Origin: Halarchaeum grantii
GTDB taxonomy: Archaea; Halobacteriota; Halobacteria; Halobacteriales; Halobacteriaceae
Length of the DNA: 64,000 nucleotides
Direction: 5' to 3'
Assembly: GCF_014647455.2 (NCBI RefSeq)
Contig: NZ_BMPF01000003.1
Span: 186,001 to 250,000 of the forward strand
This document shows, piece after piece, positions 8,668 to 16,737 of this stretch; position 1 is the first letter of the stretch; each line of letters starts with the position of its first letter. The position numbers were made by a program, and so were the translations under genes. Under the pieces are notes generated by a model, which did no database searches, had not been told where the DNA came from, and saw only the letters and a list, made by a program, of their open reading frames with translations.

Positions 8668-9267
8668 TTGTCGCTAGTCGACTCGACGCGGCCGGAGACG
8701 CGACGCGAGCGCTACGGGCAGATGGCGGACGCCGCCGACCGACGGTTCGCCGTCGGTGCGGTCGCCGTCCCGCTCGCGCTCCCGGTCGTCGGCTACCTCT
8801 CGGGGAGCGTGGAGTTGATGTTCGCCGTCCACCTCTTCCTCGGGGCGTTCTGGTTCGGGACGTCCGTCATCGGCGCGGTCGTCCTCGGGCCCGTGATGGG
8901 CGGCCTCTCCGAGGACGCGAACGCCGAGTTCGCGCGCGGGTTCGTGCCGAAGATGACGCTCCTCATGGAGCCGCTCTCCGTCGGTGTCATCGGCTCCGGC
9001 ATCGGCCTCGCGGCCATGTTCGGAATGTGGGCGTCACCCACGCCCGCGCTCTGGGCGGCGCTCGGCCTCGGCATCGCGCTCCTCGTCCTCGGCTTCGGGC
9101 CGCTCCACACCTTCACCATCGGGATGTTTGACGAGCTCGCCGCCGCCGACACCGACCACGAGCGCCTCGCTGAGTTGAACGCGAGGTACGGCATGCTGAG
9201 CATGGTCGAACTCGTCCTGATGCTCGCCATCGTCGCGTCGATGTCGGGGCTCCGCTGGGGGTACTGA
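8668..9267 (+). CDS. Multi-pass membrane protein, unknown function
   Basis: The 199-residue protein has about five membrane segments. One contains HLFLGAFWFGTS, reminiscent of CopD/DUF2269-type membrane proteins, but the similarity is weak. The TTG start at 8668 is supported by a Shine-Dalgarno-like GGTGAT at 8657-8662 and a TATA-like TTTATCT at about 8621; an ATG at 8722 is the alternative. It is monocistronic. The function is not recognised. Confidence 0.65.
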   Translation: MSLVDSTRPETRRERYGQMADAADRRFAVGAVAVPLALPVVGYLSGSVELMFAVHLFLGAFWFGTSVIGAVVLGPVMGGLSEDANAEFARGFVPKMTLLMEPLSVGVIGSGIGLAAMFGMWASPTPALWAALGLGIALLVLGFGPLHTFTIGMFDELAAADTDHERLAELNARYGMLSMVELVLMLAIVASMSGLRWGY

Positions 9268-9275
9268 GCGCCGGC

Positions 9276-9550
9276 GTGAACCCCGGCCGTGGACTACGGC
9301 CCTGCGCGCTCCTCGCGGCGCTCGGCGCGAGCGCGCTCACCGGGTGCTCGTTATCACGGACGACCAGCAGGAGACGACGGACGCACCGACGCCGACGCCG
9401 GACGGCGTGATGGAGAGCGAGCGGCCGGCGTGGGAGCGCGCGGACCTCCGGAGGTACGGGGTCGCAGTGCGAGTCGGCGACGAGCGCCACCGCGTGACGC
9501 GTGCGCTGACGGACGCGACGGGCGGGACGCGCCGGACGATTTCGCTCTAG
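9276..9550 (+). pseudogene. Frameshifted small lipoprotein
   Basis: From GTG 9276 one frame encodes an arginine-containing start, a hydrophobic helix and a lipobox LTGC ending at the codon for C24 (9345-9347), then runs into basic nonsense and a stop. The frame shifted by one base, open from about 9344 to 9550, continues with DDQQETTDAPTPTPDG, the Thr/Pro linker usual after a lipobox, and a short body with G/C-biased third positions. The two halves together read as one lipoprotein of about 90 residues. A one-base indel between about 9347 and 9365, or a sequencing error, would explain the break. Its end overlaps the convergent protease gene by 4 bases. Confidence 0.5.
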
Positions 9551-10683
9551 GCGGGCACGGTCACGCCGAACGCCTGCCGGGCCTGCAGGAGGCTGACGTA
9601 GTCGCTCCGGGTGACGATGCCGACGCGCTCGCCGTCGTGCTTGACGAACGCCGCGCCGACGTTCCCTTCGTTCAGGACGGCGAGCGCCTCGAAGGCGTCC
9701 GCGTCGCGCTCGACGGTCGGGAGGTCGCTGCGCATCACTTCCTCGACGTGATAGGCGTCGCGCTCGACGTCACGCACCTGCTTGAGCGCGGCCATCGCGA
9801 CGAGGCCGACGACGGCGCCGTCGCGCGTGACGGCGTACTCGGTGCGCCGGTCGGCGAGCATCCGGTCGGCGAACGACTGCACGCTCGCCTCCGCGTCGAT
9901 GGTCGGCGTGTCCGCGACGACGTCGCCGACCGTCAGGCCCTCGAGGAGGTCGTCGAGGAGCACGGTTCGGGACTCGCCGGTCGCGGCGCTGTAGACGAAC
10001 CACGCGAGCAGGAGGAAGAGCGGGCTGAAGTAGAGGACGCCGAAGACGGCGAACGCGACGGCGAACGCGACGCCGACGCGCGCGGCCGTCCGGGTGGCGA
10101 CGGCGTAGGGCCGCGAGCGCGCGAGGTAGGCGCGGAGGACGCGCCCGCCGTCCATCGGGAACGCGGGCAGGAGGTTGAAGCCCGCGAGGAGCGCGTTACT
10201 GATGGCGAGCCAGCCGACGATGAAGCCGACGACCGGGAGCGAGGCGGGGACGGCGTAGAGGCCGAGATAGCAGACGGCGGCGACGAGCAGGCTGGTGACG
10301 GGGCCGGCGAGCGCGATGGTGAACTCCTTCTCGGGCTCGCGGGGGATGTTCGAGAGGCTCGCCAACCCGCCGAGGAGCCAGAGCGTGATGGACTCGGTCT
10401 GGACGCCGTAGCGCGCCCCCGCGTAGGCGTGCCCGAGTTCGTGGAGGGCGACGCCGACGAAGAGGCCGACGGCGGCGAAGACGCCGATGAGCCACGGGTT
10501 CGAGCCCGCGTGCAGCACCTCGACGGCGAACGCCGTCGGCGCGACGGCGTTGACGATGCCGGCGTAGGCGTCGATCTGCGCCTCGGAGCCGAGGAGCCAC
10601 GCGAGGATGGGGAGGAAGACGACGAGCGAGAGGTCGATTCGGATGGGGATGTCCCACACCCGGCCGACGGTGAACTTGCGCAT
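9547..10683 (-). CDS. Site-2 protease family zinc metalloprotease with CBS domains
   Basis: The 378-residue membrane protein has the intramembrane protease zinc site HELGH (GVALHELGHAYAGARYG) in an early membrane segment and the partner motif NLLPAFPMDGGRVLRA with the third ligand Asp. The C-terminal about 140 residues form a pair of CBS domains (TVGDVVADTPTIDAEASV and the HVEEVMRSDLPTV region) that usually bind adenine nucleotides. Such proteases cut membrane-bound substrates such as anti-sigma-like or regulatory proteins. ATG at 10683 begins MRKFTVGRVWDIPIRID, the typical start of this subfamily. It is followed on the same strand by nothing close, so it is probably monocistronic. Confidence 0.9.
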   Translation of the reverse strand: MRKFTVGRVWDIPIRIDLSLVVFLPILAWLLGSEAQIDAYAGIVNAVAPTAFAVEVLHAGSNPWLIGVFAAVGLFVGVALHELGHAYAGARYGVQTESITLWLLGGLASLSNIPREPEKEFTIALAGPVTSLLVAAVCYLGLYAVPASLPVVGFIVGWLAISNALLAGFNLLPAFPMDGGRVLRAYLARSRPYAVATRTAARVGVAFAVAFAVFGVLYFSPLFLLLAWFVYSAATGESRTVLLDDLLEGLTVGDVVADTPTIDAEASVQSFADRMLADRRTEYAVTRDGAVVGLVAMAALKQVRDVERDAYHVEEVMRSDLPTVERDADAFEALAVLNEGNVGAAFVKHDGERVGIVTRSDYVSLLQARQAFGVTVPA

Positions 10684-10814
10684 CACCGGACGAACGTGGG
10701 GCGGACAGTAATAGCCACCGGCGACGGCCGCGTTCCGCTCAGCCGTCCTCGGTCGGGGCGCCGAGTGAGGCGCGCGTACGCGCGGAGGCGGTCGGCGTCC
10801 CCTCGCGCCCGCGC

Positions 10815-12026
10815 TCACTCCTTCTCCGTGCGCTCGAACCCCTCGGGTTCGTCCACGAGCCCCCACGCCGCGCCGAGCGAGTGCAGCGAGACGACGAGCG
10901 GGTAGAGCGGCACCGCGAGCAGGTGCCGGTAGCCGAGGCCGCCGTAGTAGCGCCACGCGCGAACCAGCCAGACCAGCGTGTACGCGAGCAGTCCCCACGA
11001 GAGCACGTGATAGAGCCCGCGATACGGCATCGTCCCTGGGAGCAGGCCGAGGAAGAGGAGGAGGAACGGCGCGACCGGCGAGAACGCCCACGTGACGTTC
11101 CGGAGAGCGAAGAGCGCCCAATAGCGCTTCGGGAGGACGGGTTCGTCGCGCAGCGACCCCGCGAGCCAGCGGCGGCGTTGCTCGACGAGCGCCCGGACGG
11201 ACGGGGGCGCCTGATTCCGGAAGCGGTCCGGGAGGACGACGTACTCCGCGCCGTGTTCGAGGACCGCGCGCCAGACGAAGACGGTGTCCTCGATGAGCGT
11301 CGGGTACGCCCACCCCACGTCGTCCTCGACGCTCGCGCGGACCGCGATGCCGCCGCCCCACGCGTAGAGCGGCACGCCGGGGAGCCCGAAGCCCTGCTGT
11401 TCGGCCTGATAGCCGATGCGGACGAGCTCGCACCAGAACGCGAGCGTCGAGCCGGTGTACTCGGGCCACTCGCGGAACTGGACGACGTCCGCGTCCGGGA
11501 ACCCCTCGAACTCGCGGACGTGCGTGTCCTCGTCGAGGAAGAGCACGAACTCGCGCTCGCAGGAGAGCTCGCGGCGCGCCCACTCGAGCGCGCGACCCTT
11601 GTCCGAGGCGTCGCACGTGAAGGAGTCGGGGACGACGTGCACCGTCGCGCCCGCGACGTCGATGGGCGCCTCGGCGATGACGTGTCGCTCGCCGGGCGCG
11701 ACGCCGTCCGGAATGGCGTCGACGGTCTCCTGCACGACGTCCTCGGCGTCGACGGTGAGGATGCGTATCTGGCAGGCCTCGGGCCCGTAGACGACGTCCG
11801 GCGGCTCGTACTCGCGATGGGACTGGACCAGCTCGTACGTCCAGAAGAGCGTCGCGCCGCCGTAGATGCCGAGGAAGAGCCAGAGCGCGGCGTACGCCAC
11901 GGGCTGGAGGACGGAGACGACGAACGGGTGCATCGTCTCGTGGAGGGTGAGGAACGCCGCGCTCAGGAGCGCGAGCGCGAACACGGCCGCGAGGAGGCGG
12001 TCCGGTGCGACGGGGAGCCTGCGCAT
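10815..12026 (-). CDS. Membrane family 2 glycosyltransferase
   Basis: The 403-residue protein has two N-terminal membrane helices, a cytoplasmic GT2 catalytic domain, and about four C-terminal helices, the layout of processive cellulose or hyaluronan synthase-like enzymes. Catalytic features are FLDEDTHV (metal-binding acidic cluster), the acceptor-site acid in TLIEDTVFVWR, and QRRRW (the Q/RxxRW product-binding motif). It would transfer sugars from a nucleotide donor to a glycan at the membrane. The acceptor is unknown; no polysaccharide genes are adjacent. The start ATG at 12026 precedes MRRLPVAPDR. Confidence 0.87.
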   Translation of the reverse strand: MRRLPVAPDRLLAAVFALALLSAAFLTLHETMHPFVVSVLQPVAYAALWLFLGIYGGATLFWTYELVQSHREYEPPDVVYGPEACQIRILTVDAEDVVQETVDAIPDGVAPGERHVIAEAPIDVAGATVHVVPDSFTCDASDKGRALEWARRELSCEREFVLFLDEDTHVREFEGFPDADVVQFREWPEYTGSTLAFWCELVRIGYQAEQQGFGLPGVPLYAWGGGIAVRASVEDDVGWAYPTLIEDTVFVWRAVLEHGAEYVVLPDRFRNQAPPSVRALVEQRRRWLAGSLRDEPVLPKRYWALFALRNVTWAFSPVAPFLLLFLGLLPGTMPYRGLYHVLSWGLLAYTLVWLVRAWRYYGGLGYRHLLAVPLYPLVVSLHSLGAAWGLVDEPEGFERTEKE

Positions 12027-12110
12027 CCGAGTAGTGCCACGTGTTCGGCGCGCGTCCGGATTAACCGTGCGATCGGCCGCTTCGGCCGGGTGAGCGACGC
12101 TCGGCTCGGA

Positions 12111-12548
12111 CTAGCGCTCGCGCGACCCCTCGACCACCGTCCCCTCGGCCACGGCGAAGCCCGCGCGGAGGAGGACGGCGGTGCTCACGAGGCCCGCCCA
12201 GAGGACGAGGTGGACGAGCGCGACCGACGCGCTGTCCGCGCTCACGGCGAGCGGGGCGCCGAGCGCGAACGACGCCGTCTGCGCGACGAGACCGAGACAG
12301 ACCACGGCGACGACGGCGTCCGCGAGGCGCCACGCCGTCGGCCCGTCCCCGCGTGCCGCGCGCGCCGCGAACGCGACGCCGAAGCCGAGCGTCGCCGCCG
12401 CGACGACGGCCGCCATCGCGTCGTGCGACCACCGACCGAAGAGGTCGGGCACGAGCGCGACCACCAGGAAGTACGCGCCGAACGCCCCGATGACAGCGGC
12501 TGCGACGGCCGCAGCGAACCGGCGGGAGGCGAGTGTCTGCACGTTCAC
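12111..12548 (-). CDS. Four-helix membrane protein, unknown
   Basis: The 145-residue protein has four predicted membrane segments separated by short charged loops, with G/C-biased codon third positions. The C-terminus is polar (VVEGSRER). It shares the strand with the glycosyltransferase 85 bases downstream and may be co-transcribed with it. No family is recognised. Confidence 0.6.
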   Translation of the reverse strand: MNVQTLASRRFAAAVAAAVIGAFGAYFLVVALVPDLFGRWSHDAMAAVVAAATLGFGVAFAARAARGDGPTAWRLADAVVAVVCLGLVAQTASFALGAPLAVSADSASVALVHLVLWAGLVSTAVLLRAGFAVAEGTVVEGSRER

Positions 12549-12687
12549 GGTGGACGTTGCCCCCCGCGCGGGTTAGTCCGTTCGGAACGCGCTCGCGACA
12601 GTTTCGGACCGTTCACGACCGTTTAGCGCCCGGAACGCGTCTGAACGACGCTCACGCTTTTTGGGTGTCCCCCTCCTGTCGACGCGT

Positions 12688-13083
12688 ATGACCGACTCGG
12701 AGCGGACGGTGCTCGTCGTCGACGACGACCGGGCGTTCGCGACCCTCACCGCGACCCACCTCCGCGAGGCGCTCCCGGGCGTCGACGTCGAGGTGCGCGT
12801 CGACCCGCGCGCCGCCATCGAGTCCCTCGGTCGCGCCGACGCGGTCGTGAGCGACCACGAGATGCCCGCGATGACCGGTCTCGACCTGCTGTGCGTCGCG
12901 CGGCGTCGCGCGGGCGACCTCCCCTTCGTCCTCTTCACGGGCTGTGAGTCGGCGGCCGTCCGCGAGGGTGCCGACGCGGCTGGCGCGACCGGGTACGTCA
13001 GCAAGCACGAATGCCACGCCTTCGATGCGGTGGTCCGAGCCGTCTCGGCGTCGCTCGACGCACGCGTGGAGGCGACGCCGTAG
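12688..13083 (+). CDS. Stand-alone response regulator receiver protein
   Basis: The 131-residue receiver domain has the acidic pair D12/D13, phospho-acceptor D56 (VVSDHEMPAMTG), T84 (LFTG) and K106 (VSKHE). It has no output domain. ATG at 12688 is chosen; sequence upstream in frame does not fit the fold. The HEMP motif after the aspartate is typical of haloarchaeal receivers paired with PAS-histidine kinases, but no kinase is nearby. It converges with the TFB gene. Confidence 0.85.
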   Translation: MTDSERTVLVVDDDRAFATLTATHLREALPGVDVEVRVDPRAAIESLGRADAVVSDHEMPAMTGLDLLCVARRRAGDLPFVLFTGCESAAVREGADAAGATGYVSKHECHAFDAVVRAVSASLDARVEATP

Positions 13084-13129
13084 CCGACGCTCGGGGGCGA
13101 GGAAAACGGAAGGATGCCGTCCCGCCGAT

Positions 13130-14083
13130 TCAGTCGGCCGGCTCCTGCACTTCGAGGAGCTCCTTGTAGCGCGAGCGGATGGTGACGCGCGCGACGTTCG
13201 CCACCTCGCTCACGTCCTCCTGCGTGACGGAGCGGTTCGTGAGGCGCGCGGCGGCGTAGACGGCCGCCCCCGCCATCGTCGTCGGGCTCTTCCCGCTGTG
13301 AACGTTCGCCTCGATGGCGGTGTCGAGGAGGTCGCGGGCGACGCGCACCGTCTCGCTCGGCAGGTCGAGGTCGCTCGCGTAGCGCTCGACGTACTCGCGC
13401 GGGTCCGTCGGCGGGACTTCGAGGCCGAGCTCGCGGCTCACCTGCCGGTAGGCGCGCTGGACGCGCAGGCGGTCGACCCGCGAGACGGTCGCCACCTCGT
13501 CGAGACTGCGGGGGACGCCGGCCTGCCGGGCGGCCGCGTAGACGCTCGCCGTCGCGACGGACTCGATGGAGCGCCCGCGCAGGAGGTCTTCGTCGAGCGC
13601 GCGCCGGTAGACGACGCCGGCCGTCTCGCCGACGCTCTTCGGGAGGCCGAGCGCGCTCGTCATCCGCTCGACCTCGCCGAGCGCCTGCTTCAGGTTCCGC
13701 TCCTGGTCGTCGCGGGCGCGGAAGCGCTCGTCCCACTTGCGCAGGCGTGCGAGCTGGCGGCGCTTGCGCCCGGAGAGGCGCTGGCCGTAGGCGTCCTTGT
13801 CCTGCCAGCCGATGACGGAGCTCAGTCCCTTGTCGTGCATGAGGTTCGTCGTCGGAGCGCCGACGCGGGACCGGCTCTCGTCGCCGTCATCGAACGAGCG
13901 CCACTCGGGGCCGCGGTCGACGACGTCCTCGTCGACGATGAGCCCGCACTCCCGACAGGAGACCTCCCCGCGCGCGGCGTCGCGTTCGAGCCCCGCCCCG
14001 CATTCGGGACAGACGTCCGCACGCTCGGTGGTCGTGTCGCTCGTTTCGCGTTCTCGGCCGACGGCCGTAGTCGTTGCCTGCAT
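13130..14083 (-). CDS. tfb: Transcription initiation factor TFB
   Basis: The 317-residue protein is archaeal TFB, the TFIIB homologue that joins TBP at the TATA/BRE and recruits RNA polymerase. The N-terminal zinc ribbon uses C25, C28, C43 and C46 (CPEC and CREC). The B-reader/linker segment follows (DRGPEWRSFD, then RVGAPTTNLMHDKGL). Two cyclin-like core repeats span about 120-210 and 215-310 (YAAARQAGVPRSLDEVA; YAAARLTNRSVTQEDVSEVA). Haloarchaea carry several TFB paralogues that divide promoter sets; which paralogue this is cannot be told here. Confidence 0.95.
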   Translation of the reverse strand: MQATTTAVGRERETSDTTTERADVCPECGAGLERDAARGEVSCRECGLIVDEDVVDRGPEWRSFDDGDESRSRVGAPTTNLMHDKGLSSVIGWQDKDAYGQRLSGRKRRQLARLRKWDERFRARDDQERNLKQALGEVERMTSALGLPKSVGETAGVVYRRALDEDLLRGRSIESVATASVYAAARQAGVPRSLDEVATVSRVDRLRVQRAYRQVSRELGLEVPPTDPREYVERYASDLDLPSETVRVARDLLDTAIEANVHSGKSPTTMAGAAVYAAARLTNRSVTQEDVSEVANVARVTIRSRYKELLEVQEPAD

Positions 14084-14253
14084 GATGGGTCACCCCGGTC
14101 GCGTACGTGGACCAACGGCCGGGTGTGTCATAGTACCGCAACCAGATTCCCGACTTCTGAGAATCGCAGACTGCGTCGGGGGCCGTCGGTGGCGAGGGGC
14201 GCATTGTGGCGAGCGCAACGACTATACTCCCGTGTGGGAAACCCACGGGTGCG

Positions 14254-14382
14254 ATGCCCACGTGTGACCGCTGCGGTGGCTCGCCACGACAGCTCTGGAA
14301 ACACACCGAGCGCGGGTTCGACGGCTACGTCTGCGCGGAGTGCCACCCCGCCGTCGGTGACGGCCTCACGTTCGTCTCCTGA
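14254..14382 (+). CDS. 42-residue zinc-ribbon protein
   Basis: This short frame encodes MPTCDRCGGSPRQLW at the start and YVCAECHPAVG near the end, so it has two CxxC knuckles 25 residues apart, a minimal zinc ribbon. Third codon positions are nearly all G/C. A TATA-like ACTATACT at 14220-14228 lies about 28 bases before the ATG, which fits a leaderless transcript. It is divergent from tfb. Such mini zinc-finger proteins are abundant in haloarchaea and mostly uncharacterised. Confidence 0.7.
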   Translation: MPTCDRCGGSPRQLWKHTERGFDGYVCAECHPAVGDGLTFVS

Positions 14383-14500
14383 GCGGTTTCACGACACGGT
14401 GTCGCGGTGACTGCTCGCGTTTTCGCGCCGCCGAGCGACGCGGCCGCGCTTCGACACGCACAAGCCGTCCCGCCCACGAACGCGGAGTAGAGCCACAGCC

Positions 14501-14545
14501 ATGACGTGCCCGTCAGCGTTCCGACCGGAGGGGTATCGACGATGA
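14501..14545 (+). CDS. Possible 14-codon leader ORF of the antiporter gene
   Basis: ATG at 14501 opens a 14-codon frame (MTCPSAFRPEGYRR) whose TGA overlaps the ATG of the antiporter gene as ATGA. The Shine-Dalgarno-like GGAGGGG of the antiporter lies inside it. It could act by translational coupling, but the frame is short enough to occur by chance. Confidence 0.25.
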   Translation: MTCPSAFRPEGYRR

Positions 14546-16089
14546 GTAGCGACGACCTCGACTTCGACCCGCTCTCCTACGAGGACCTCCCCGAGGAGCG
14601 CCGGCCCGCGATCTGGCAGGCGCTCGTGCCCGTCGTCGGGATGCTGTTCTTCCTCGGCGTCGGGAAGCTCGTCTTCGACCTCGACCCGCAGTTCCCCCTG
14701 CTACTGGGGATCGCGTTCACCGCGCTCTGCGCGCGCTGGTGGTTCGACCTCTCGTGGCGCGACCTCTACGACGGCGCGGCGGACAGCATCGTGATGGGCC
14801 TGCAGGCGGTGCTCATCCTCTTCGTCGTCTACGCGCTCATCGCGACGTGGATCGCGGCGGGGACGATTCCCGCGATCATGTACTACGGCCTCGGCCTCCT
14901 CACCCCCAAGGTCTTCCTCCCGGTCGCCGCAGTCCTCGCGGCCGTCGTCGCGTTCGCAATCGGCTCCTCGTGGACGACGGCGGGGACGCTCGGCGTCGCG
15001 TTCATCGGCATCGGCCACGGCCTCGGCATTCCCGCGCCGATGACCGCCGGCGCGATCCTCTCCGGCGCGTACGCCGGCGACAAGCAGAGCCCGCTCTCCG
15101 ACACCACCAACCTCGCCGCCGCCGCGACCGAGACCGACCTCTTCGAGCACGTCGACGCGATGCGCGTCGGCACCCTCATCGCGTTCGCCATCGCCGTCGT
15201 CGCCTACGCCGTCCTCGGCCTCCGCGCCGGCGGCGCCATCCCCGCCGGGCAAGTCGAGTCGATTCGCGGCGCGCTCGCCGGGAGCTACGACGTCGGCCTC
15301 TACGTCCTCCTCCCGCTCGTCATCACGTTCGCGCTCGCGCTCTACGGCATCCCCGCGCTCCCGTCGCTCGGCACCGGCGTCTTCGCGGGCATCCTCACGA
15401 CCATCGTCTTTCAGGGCAGTCCGGTCGTCACCACCGACCCGCTCGCGTTCCACCCCGGACCGATCACGCGCGCGTTCAGCATCGCACAGAGCGGGACGTC
15501 CCCCGACACGGCGTCCGACCTCGTGAACTCGCTCCTCGGCTCCTCGGGGCTCACGGGCGCGTCGTGGGTCGTCACCATCGTCCTCGCGGCGCTCGCGCTC
15601 GGCGGGATGCTCACGCGCTCCGGCGTCCTCGCCGCCGTCGCACACGCCATCGCGAAGCGCGCGCGCTCGGTCGGCTCGCTCACCGCGACGACGGCCGTCA
15701 CCGCGTTCTCCATGAACGTCCTCGCCGCCGACCAGTACATCAGCATCGTCGTCCCCGGGATGACCTATCGCGGCCTCTACGACGACTTCGGCCTCGACTC
15801 CGCGAACCTCTCACGCGCCGTCGAGGCCGCCGGCACCACGACGAGCGCGTTCGTCCCGTGGAACTCCGGCGGCGTCTACATGGCGGGCGTCCTCGGGGTC
15901 GTCCCCATCGGCCTCGACCTCACCACCTCGGGCGGCCTCGGCTTCCACGTCCTCGGCTACGCCCCCTACTACTTCTTCGGCTTCCTCAGCCCCGCCATCC
16001 TCCTCGTCATGGGCTTCACCGGGTGGCGCATCCGCACGAAGGAAGGCGTCGAGACGCCCGAACCCGGCGCGGGGACGGGCGAGCACTGA
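14542..16089 (+). CDS. nhaC: NhaC family Na+/H+ antiporter
   Basis: The 515-residue, roughly 12-helix membrane protein matches the NhaC family. Landmarks are the GSSWTTAGTLGVAFIGIG and GAYAGDKQSPLSDTTNLAAA segments (about residues 150-195), the latter being the signature of the family, and NVLAADQYISIVVPG in the C-terminal half. It would extrude sodium in exchange for protons, important in a salt-in halophile for ion and pH balance. ATG at 14542 is supported by GGAGGGG at 14527-14533; a GTG at 14506 in frame is an alternative. Some family members instead exchange organic ions such as malate/lactate, so the substrate is not proven. Confidence 0.88.
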   Translation: MSSDDLDFDPLSYEDLPEERRPAIWQALVPVVGMLFFLGVGKLVFDLDPQFPLLLGIAFTALCARWWFDLSWRDLYDGAADSIVMGLQAVLILFVVYALIATWIAAGTIPAIMYYGLGLLTPKVFLPVAAVLAAVVAFAIGSSWTTAGTLGVAFIGIGHGLGIPAPMTAGAILSGAYAGDKQSPLSDTTNLAAAATETDLFEHVDAMRVGTLIAFAIAVVAYAVLGLRAGGAIPAGQVESIRGALAGSYDVGLYVLLPLVITFALALYGIPALPSLGTGVFAGILTTIVFQGSPVVTTDPLAFHPGPITRAFSIAQSGTSPDTASDLVNSLLGSSGLTGASWVVTIVLAALALGGMLTRSGVLAAVAHAIAKRARSVGSLTATTAVTAFSMNVLAADQYISIVVPGMTYRGLYDDFGLDSANLSRAVEAAGTTTSAFVPWNSGGVYMAGVLGVVPIGLDLTTSGGLGFHVLGYAPYYFFGFLSPAILLVMGFTGWRIRTKEGVETPEPGAGTGEH

Positions 16090-16131
16090 CCACTAGCTTT
16101 CTTGTCGCCTCGCGGGCATCGTCGAAGTGCG

Positions 16132-16737
16132 ATGCCCTCCACCACCAGACGCGCCCTCCTCTGCGGCGTCGGTACCGCCGCCGTCGGCGCGCTCGCCGGC
16201 TGTAGCGCGTCCGAGACGCACAGTTCGCCGCCCGACGGCGGCACGCTCGTCACCGACTACACGGCCGTCGTCACCCGCTCGACGGGCGAGCGCGCGCCCG
16301 TCGTCGCGCCCCGCGAGGACACCGACGAGGCGGCGACGACCACGGAGCCGTTCACCATCCATTCCTTCGAGAGCGAGTCCGACGCCGAGGCGCTGGCGCT
16401 CGCGGACGACGCCTCGAACGCCGCCGCAGTCCGACGTCTCGTCGCGGAGACCGACTACGCGAGCGAGTCCGTCATCGCCTACCAGACGCGCATCGGCGAG
16501 TGCTACCGGCTGGCGGTGCAGTACGTCGCCCGCGACCCGGACGGGAGCCCGAACGTGGAGTGCTGTCGCGTCGTCCGCGACGCCCACACCGCCTGCGAGC
16601 GCCGCGAGCGCGACCACGCGGCCGCGTTCGTCCGCCTCCCCTTCACCGGTGAGGAGTACCGCGGCCTCTCCGTCGGCTCCGGCGGCGACTGCGGCCGGGT
16701 CCCCGAGCGCTACCGGAACGGGAGTGAGTCCACGTGA
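16132..16737 (+). CDS. Secreted lipoprotein, unknown function
   Basis: The 201-residue product has a signal peptide with RR (STTRRALLCGVGTAAVGALA) and a lipobox LAGC, cleaved before C24, so it is probably exported by the Tat route and lipid-anchored, as usual in haloarchaea. The mature part is acidic, with several cysteines (GECYR, VECCRVV, TACERR, GDCGR) that could form disulfides. Its stop overlaps the next lipoprotein start as GTGA, so the pair is translationally coupled. No family is recognised. Confidence 0.7.
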   Translation: MPSTTRRALLCGVGTAAVGALAGCSASETHSSPPDGGTLVTDYTAVVTRSTGERAPVVAPREDTDEAATTTEPFTIHSFESESDAEALALADDASNAAAVRRLVAETDYASESVIAYQTRIGECYRLAVQYVARDPDGSPNVECCRVVRDAHTACERRERDHAAAFVRLPFTGEEYRGLSVGSGGDCGRVPERYRNGSEST

